In this document: positions 36,619 to 39,888 of the stretch, piece by piece
How positions within the stretch are numbered: the first letter of the stretch is position 1
Layout: each line of letters opens with the position of its first letter
DNA from: a virus
Direction: 5' to 3' (one strand)
Length of the DNA: 39,888 bases
IMG/VR virus record: IMGVR_UViG_3300033144_003894
Coordinates: 1-39,888 of that record
Program-made: the position numbers and the translations under genes
Notes under the pieces: generated by a model
Told to the model about the DNA's origin: nothing
Databases searched by the model: none
Seen by the model: only the letters and a program-made list of their open reading frames with translations

Positions 36619-36818
36619 CAGCGCTGATCCCACTTCTCACGAGCTATCGTCAAAAGTCTCTCGGTCTCCTCCTCATCTAGTTCGCACTCCCTCTCACATT
36701 CGTATCTGAAATTCTCTTCTGGGGGTATGCCAGAGCCATCAGGAAGATAACGTATCCCCTCGTCGTAGTCGTAGTATACGGTCATGTCTCCTCCGCATAC
36801 TGGGCACATAGTAGGCAC
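36618..36818 (-). CDS. Small zinc-ribbon-like protein
   Basis: GTG 36818 is the most likely start, with GGGAGGGAG upstream; ATG 36809 is an alternative, and the far TTG 36836 is unlikely. CPVCGG near the N-terminus and CERECEL near residue 50 give paired cysteines with an acidic middle (YYDYDEG). It is possibly a zinc-binding adaptor; the role is unknown. The stop overlaps the next ATG. Confidence 0.6.
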   Translation of the reverse strand: MPTMCPVCGGDMTVYYDYDEGIRYLPDGSGIPPEENFRYECERECELDEEETERLLTIAREKWDQR

Positions 36819-36819
36819 C

Positions 36820-37023
36820 TTAGTCTCCCTCCCCAAAGCCTGCCAGGAAGTCGCGAGAAGCCTTGGTCAGCTTCCCCTTCTTCGTAGTAGTGAGTACGAT
36901 GACACCCTGCTCCCCCTTCCTCGTCCTGCTCGTCCAGATTGTGAGACACTGGAAGCCAGAGAAGGCAGACTTCACCATCGAGTTGATAAGTACGTAGCCT
37001 TTGAACGGCTTTAGTCTAGTCAC
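36820..37023 (-). CDS. Small basic hypothetical protein
   Basis: A 67-residue protein starting at GTG 37023, which overlaps the previous gene end. It is Lys/Arg/Thr-rich and beta-strand rich (GYVLINSMVKSAFSGF, GEQGVIVLTTTKKGK). No family is recognised. Its stop lies just before the next gene's GTG. Confidence 0.5.
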   Translation of the reverse strand: MTRLKPFKGYVLINSMVKSAFSGFQCLTIWTSRTRKGEQGVIVLTTTKKGKLTKASRDFLAGFGEGD

Positions 37024-37231
37024 CTTTAGTCTCCTTCATCTTTTTTGTGTCAAGGACCTCGCCATCCACCTCGAAGATCACTGCTGGCTCGAAGCCCTCA
37101 TTGCCCATGCGAATGCACTTCAATTCACCAGGGAAAGAGTCGTAGGCGCGGACGAAGGCTCTTACAAGGTTGTCGATGCTATCTTGTTGCTCTGCTGTGA
37201 GTATCATCTCACTCGCCATACTTCGCTTCAT
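37016..37231 (-). CDS. Small hypothetical protein
   Basis: Up to 71 residues from ATG 37231; in-frame ATGs at 37219 and 37207 are alternative starts. A helical front (TAEQQDSIDNLVRAFVRAYDSF) is followed by a strand-rich end (CIRMGNEGFEPAVIFEVDGEV). No family is recognised. Confidence 0.5.
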   Translation of the reverse strand: MKRSMASEMILTAEQQDSIDNLVRAFVRAYDSFPGELKCIRMGNEGFEPAVIFEVDGEVLDTKKMKETKGD

Positions 37232-37367
37232 CCAGAAGTTGATCAGCCTTCGCTGCCATCATATCTACCTGAGCATCGTGCGCCATCTGGCTAAGCTCCT
37301 CGTCCGACTTCTCAGGGTGCTCAGCCTCAAGGCGTTCGAACTCTCGGAACCACTCTTCCTTGCTCAC
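37209..37367 (-). CDS. Tiny acidic protein, 52 residues
   Basis: It starts at GTG 37367 overlapping the upstream stop (GTGA). The product is VSKEEWFREFERLEAEHPEK and then an acidic helix ending AKYGE; the Glu/Asp-rich helical composition contrasts with the basic protein just upstream in another frame. The frame is open further upstream but has no ATG. Confidence 0.5.
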   Translation of the reverse strand: MSKEEWFREFERLEAEHPEKSDEELSQMAHDAQVDMMAAKADQLLDEAKYGE

Positions 37368-37531
37368 CGGTTCGCCCTTCGACTCGCTCGAGTCGGGTGA
37401 GACTTCTTCTTTCTCCTCGTGTGCTTCTTCTTCGACAGTCCGTGGCCGATCTTACGCTTGCGGCCGTAGTGTCCGTCAGCGGAGATCGACGCAGCTAGTA
37501 CGCCTAAGAATGCCAGGTTGACTGGTTTCAT
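37364..37531 (-). CDS. Tiny basic protein with signal-like N-terminus, 55 residues
   Basis: MKPVNLAFLGVLAASISADG is followed by a very basic tail (GRKRKIGHG, KKKHTRRKKK). GGGAG lies before ATG 37531, which overlaps the previous stop (ATGA). The N-terminal 18 residues are hydrophobic and could be a signal or membrane anchor, or simply a short hydrophobic helix on a nucleic-acid-binding peptide. Confidence 0.5.
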   Translation of the reverse strand: MKPVNLAFLGVLAASISADGHYGRKRKIGHGLSKKKHTRRKKKSHPTRASRRANR

Positions 37532-37851
37532 TCTTCGCTCCCATCTCCCGGTAATCCTTCGACGTATTGACGTTCTACCACAGACGGTAGCTCCATCTTC
37601 CTCCCAATCCGCACGAGGTATCTGTCCAGCGCCTGTAGAGTATGCTCCTCCATAGCGATGGCATTAGGTCCAGCACAGCTCTCATCCTCAAGCCAGAGTA
37701 TGATCTGATACCCGTCGAAGCCGACGTAGACTCCATCGCCGAGGTGATCCTTGTGTTCGAGGTGCTCCATATCTGCTCGCATCTTCTCTCCTATCTCATG
37801 AATAAAGGTGATGAGGTTCAGTGCGTCTTGGGCCATCTGTTCTCCAGTCAT
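37528..37851 (-). CDS. Small hypothetical protein, 107 residues
   Basis: The start is ATG 37851 (MTGEQMAQDALNL), which overlaps the stop of the upstream small gene (ATGA); a longer TTG-started form from 37902 would overlap that gene and is unlikely. It has a helical N-terminus, a central strand-rich part (GDGVYVGFDGYQIILWLED) and a helical end. No family is recognised. Confidence 0.6.
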   Translation of the reverse strand: MTGEQMAQDALNLITFIHEIGEKMRADMEHLEHKDHLGDGVYVGFDGYQIILWLEDESCAGPNAIAMEEHTLQALDRYLVRIGRKMELPSVVERQYVEGLPGDGSEE

Positions 37852-38027
37852 GGTGCTAACTGGAATACGTAGAGCGCGATGAGGTACACCACAGTGATCC
37901 AACAGAATCCCTGGACGAGTACCCCTATGAGTATATACTGGTTTCGCTCCTTAGAATTCCGAGCGATGCTTTCCAGATGCTCCATAGCGATCTGTAGCTG
38001 CTCGTGTTGCCACTCAGTCAGTTCCAT
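37848..38027 (-). CDS. Tiny membrane protein, 59 residues
   Basis: It begins MELTEWQHEQLQIAMEHLES, then a basic linker and a hydrophobic helix (~33-55, LIGVLVQGFCWITVVYLIALY). GGAGGGGG precedes ATG 38027. It has one membrane segment and an amphipathic N-terminal helix. The function is unknown. It is chained by overlap to the next gene. Confidence 0.6.
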   Translation of the reverse strand: MELTEWQHEQLQIAMEHLESIARNSKERNQYILIGVLVQGFCWITVVYLIALYVFQLAP

Positions 38028-38028
38028 C

Positions 38029-38208
38029 TTAGCCCCCTCCGGGCCTCAGGTATTTCCTCGCCCAAGGTCTGAGAGCAATTACATCTCCGAGGAGCTTGTG
38101 GTAGTTGTCGATGTCTCCCTGTCTGAGAAGGACAGTTACCAGACACATCTCATCGACCTTGAGATCCTCAATCTCCTCCAGCAACTTCTCCACTGTCTTG
38201 CGTGCCAT
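38029..38208 (-). CDS. Tiny hypothetical protein, 59 residues
   Basis: MARKTVEKLLEEIEDLKVDE is followed by MCLVTVLLRQGDIDNYH and ends RPWARKYLRPGGG. GGAGGAG is well placed before ATG 38208. It is mostly helical, with no motif. Its first 41 bases overlap the end of the upstream gene. Confidence 0.55.
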   Translation of the reverse strand: MARKTVEKLLEEIEDLKVDEMCLVTVLLRQGDIDNYHKLLGDVIALRPWARKYLRPGGG

Positions 38209-38617
38209 TTGTAGTCTCCTCCGCTTTCCAGTACTTCACGTTGGGCAGGGACTCACGACTGATGAACCAGGTGGTCCCTGGATGACAAGAGCAACGGATA
38301 GTACCATCACTCTTGAAGAGTACATCCTCATGCTCGAGAACTAGCTGGGCGATGGCGAAGTGGCCTCGCTTCACTACTAGCTCTACCTCTATCACCTTAC
38401 CTTTGTCTGTTACCCCTTGGGATAGTACCTCCGTTGAAGTGAAGCGATGAATGCGAGTGTACCATCCGCAGAGAGTGCGGAGTAGTCCACCGCTCAGACG
38501 CTTCTCGTTTTCGAGAGCTCGGTTGAATGCAGCGCGAGGCACAGTGTAGAGTATCTTCTCGAACCCTCCACCTAGCTCGCGGGTTACATCAGCTGGCTCG
38601 AAGTAATCAATCCTCAT
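38168..38617 (-). CDS. Hypothetical protein, 149 residues
   Basis: The start is ATG 38617. Helical N-terminal part (GFEKILYTVPRAAFNRALENE), then a middle with strands (GKVIEVELVVKRGHFAIAQLVLE) and a CSCHPGT segment; its role is unknown. It overlaps both neighbours by short stretches, as usual in this arm. Confidence 0.55.
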   Translation of the reverse strand: MRIDYFEPADVTRELGGGFEKILYTVPRAAFNRALENEKRLSGGLLRTLCGWYTRIHRFTSTEVLSQGVTDKGKVIEVELVVKRGHFAIAQLVLEHEDVLFKSDGTIRCSCHPGTTWFISRESLPNVKYWKAEETTNGTQDSGEVAGGD

Positions 38618-38825
38618 TGAGCGGCTTCACCATAAGCGATCGCGCCCAGACTCTGATGTCTACCATCTCAGGGACCAAGAGGATCTCTCGAACCTCTTGG
38701 AGAACCAGTCGAGGCGCCTTCCTAAAGGTTCTAGACATATCCTCACTACCTACCCAGACACCCCGCGCTGCAGAGTTCTGGGCCATCTCAGCCATTCCAT
38801 CCATAGCTTCTTGTGAGACTGCCAT
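38607..38825 (-). CDS. Hypothetical protein, 72 residues
   Basis: Starts MAVSQEAMDGMAEMAQNSAA at ATG 38825, in a TGATG overlap with the tiny membrane gene upstream. It is helical at the N-terminus and strand-rich at the C-terminus (EILLVPEMVDIRVWARSLMV). No family is recognised. Confidence 0.55.
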   Translation of the reverse strand: MAVSQEAMDGMAEMAQNSAARGVWVGSEDMSRTFRKAPRLVLQEVREILLVPEMVDIRVWARSLMVKPLNED

Positions 38826-38914
38826 CAGATTGGTGCTCCTATTAGATGAAGGAACGTGTACAGTAAGGTCATAAGGAGAATGAACCAGAATAGCTCCTTA
38901 GTAGGCCTACTCAT
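38825..38914 (-). CDS. Tiny membrane protein, 29 residues
   Basis: MSRPTKELFWFILLMTLLYT then FLHLIGAPI: one hydrophobic helix with a basic N-terminus. It overlaps the upstream stop by 8 bases, and its own stop overlaps the next ATG. The perfect chaining and membrane profile make it a likely real micro-gene. Confidence 0.5.
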   Translation of the reverse strand: MSRPTKELFWFILLMTLLYTFLHLIGAPI

Positions 38915-39203
38915 CAGGCTTACCGTTATAGTGGGTATATACCACTACACGGGAAGCCTCTTGTGTGTTCTGAACTGTCTCCTTGACATTCAAGCCAATG
39001 AGGGTCAGGAATAGAAGTTGTATACGCTCCCTTCGCTTCTCTGAGGAGAAGGCTGGCGTCTTGTAGGGGAACAGATAGCGGGCAGGTAGATCGTATAACT
39101 CGTCGTTGATGACGACGTGAGTGACCCTTGTTGGGTCTAATTTATGCTCTATGGCTGGATGAACTCTAGGCCGACTGGCCCTACGCCCTTGTGCGTGGCT
39201 CAT
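38907..39203 (-). CDS. Hypothetical protein, 98 residues
   Basis: It has a basic N-terminus (SHAQGRRASRPRVHPA), a middle with VTHVVINDELYDLPARYLFPYK, and a helical part (EKRRERIQLLFLTLIGLN). No family is recognised. It starts 2 bases after the upstream stop. Confidence 0.55.
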   Translation of the reverse strand: MSHAQGRRASRPRVHPAIEHKLDPTRVTHVVINDELYDLPARYLFPYKTPAFSSEKRRERIQLLFLTLIGLNVKETVQNTQEASRVVVYTHYNGKPDE

Positions 39204-39204
39204 C

Positions 39205-39471
39205 TCAGTTCTCCAGGATCTTGCGGAGATCCAAGTCGTTCAATCCTTGAACACCTTCGTTGCGTCGAATCTTCAGGTTGAGGTAGACTTCCGCGTGTAT
39301 ACGATCCAACGCCTCAGCGGAATCTGTAGACGCTATAAGTATCGCCATCTTGATCGCCGCGCAGATATCCTCACTGTCATCAATGAGGAGTATGAGAGAC
39401 TTCCACTCCTCCTGTAACCTCAAGGCCTGAATATGATAGTCCTCTAGGAACCTCTCCTCATTCACGCACAT
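39205..39471 (-). CDS. Hypothetical helical protein, 88 residues
   Basis: Starts MCVNEERFLEDYHIQALRLQ; it is helical and acidic. The fifth palindrome copy lies inside its 3' end and encodes GVQGLN there, so the site may act on the next gene's expression or be read as DNA. No family is recognised. Confidence 0.55.
   Translation of the reverse strand: MCVNEERFLEDYHIQALRLQEEWKSLILLIDDSEDICAAIKMAILIASTDSAEALDRIHAEVYLNLKIRRNEGVQGLNDLDLRKILEN
39238..39252. promoter_or_regulatory. Palindrome site 5 (GTTCAA-TCC-TTGAAC), inside a gene
   Basis: The same perfect 15-base site as at 27130, here within the coding sequence near the end of the 88-residue gene, about 35 bases upstream of the ATG of the 98-residue gene (39203). 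That distance is comparable to site 4. Confidence 0.7.
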
Positions 39472-39483
39472 AGAGTACCTCCT

Positions 39484-39720
39484 CTATCCCATGAAGATTT
39501 TGTATAGAAGGACCGCTACGATGGCACCGAATACCGCAAAGAAGAATACATCTTGTATCAGATTCCTTCTTATCCTTACCCAGTGCAGTTTTCGTGCGCG
39601 CTTGACGAACTCCTCAAGCTCTCTTTCTTCTTGATCCCTCGGATCTTGTAGAAGGAACTTATAGATCTTACGTTTCAGGCGTTCCTTCTCCTTCTGGTTT
39701 GTGACTAGAGGCTCTTTCAT
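39484..39720 (-). CDS. Small membrane protein, 78 residues
   Basis: ATG 39720 overlaps the stop of the edge gene (ATGA); GTG 39729 is an alternative. The N-terminal ~50 residues are highly charged (KEKERLKRKIYKFLLQDP), followed by one membrane helix near the C-terminus (~56-75, DVFFFAVFGAIVAVLLYKI). Possibly a membrane-tethered host-takeover protein; the role is unknown. Confidence 0.6.
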   Translation of the reverse strand: MKEPLVTNQKEKERLKRKIYKFLLQDPRDQEERELEEFVKRARKLHWVRIRRNLIQDVFFFAVFGAIVAVLLYKIFMG

Positions 39721-39888
39721 CGTGCCCACCTTAGTAGTGAGTTATGCACAAGAATCTCACAGTCCTTGGATACTCCAAGGCCTGAGGTGTGACGGAAGAG
39801 ATGGTAGTCTGCTTCCGCGTCATCGTAGTCTAGATCGAACGTGGTGTCTGTGGCCTGGCAAGTAACTACCAGACAGACGTCATTCGCC
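39717..39888 (-). CDS. C-terminal part of a small gene cut by the window edge
   Basis: An open minus-strand frame runs from the right edge to a TGA at 39719-39717 that overlaps the next ATG. It encodes about 56 residues (...CQATDTTFDLDYDDAEADYH...NSLLRWAR), acidic in the middle. The start lies outside the window. No family is recognised. Confidence 0.55.
   Translation of the reverse strand, partial: ANDVCLVVTCQATDTTFDLDYDDAEADYHLFRHTSGLGVSKDCEILVHNSLLRWAR

Overview
The window is one contiguous piece of a tailed-phage genome, most like a short-tailed (podovirus-type) phage of a Gram-negative host. The head, neck, nozzle and internal-virion genes run in the order of T7/P22-like phages. There is no tape-measure or sheath gene. 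The lysis cassette has a holin-like protein, spanin-like proteins and an M15 peptidase, which fits a host with an outer membrane. Genes are packed with ATGA, TGATG and TAATG overlaps. No integrase, terminase or RNA polymerase gene is seen, so these would lie outside the window or be absent. The host cannot be named from the sequence.

Plus-strand arm (1-25796, late genes). The order is: end of a structural protein; a 12-fold PGSY-repeat protein; a small SAP/Rho-N-like protein; portal; scaffold-like protein; a head-associated protein; a decoration-like protein; the major capsid protein; neck/adaptor genes; a nozzle-like protein and its small companion; a 1511-residue collagen-like fibre; a Cys-rich tip-like protein; a mini-collagen with a hydrophobic N-terminus; a two-domain glycosyltransferase-methyltransferase; lysis genes; a GNAT-like protein; and three internal-virion (ejection) proteins ending in a 1396-residue protein.

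Minus-strand arm (25793-39888, replication and early genes, read right to left). The far right holds about 15 very small genes, several with one membrane segment and several missed by a 60-codon cutoff. A good sigma70-type promoter at 36157-36185 then opens a recombination/replication block: a hypothetical gene, a ribbon-helix-helix protein, a RecB-like nuclease, a Sak4-like ATPase and a DUF669-like ssDNA-binding protein. After it come a structured RNA element, tRNA-Arg(ACG), two tiny genes, a GroES-like protein, a ParB-like protein with a DNA methyltransferase, an HD phosphohydrolase, a uracil-DNA-glycosylase/DNA polymerase I fusion, a second ribbon-helix-helix protein and a DUF3987-like ATPase. 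The two arms meet tail to tail with stop codons overlapping by four bases.

The most notable signals are: (1) a 15-bp palindrome, GTTCAA-N3-TTGAAC, found five times across both arms, usually on or beside a gene start, once directly upstream of a ribbon-helix-helix gene; (2) a Thr-rich collagen fibre encoded close to a GT4-methyltransferase fusion whose arginine codon use differs from its neighbours, suggesting a glycosylated phage fibre; (3) a four-helix, cloverleaf-like RNA element beside the tRNA; (4) a dense set of overlapping micro-genes.
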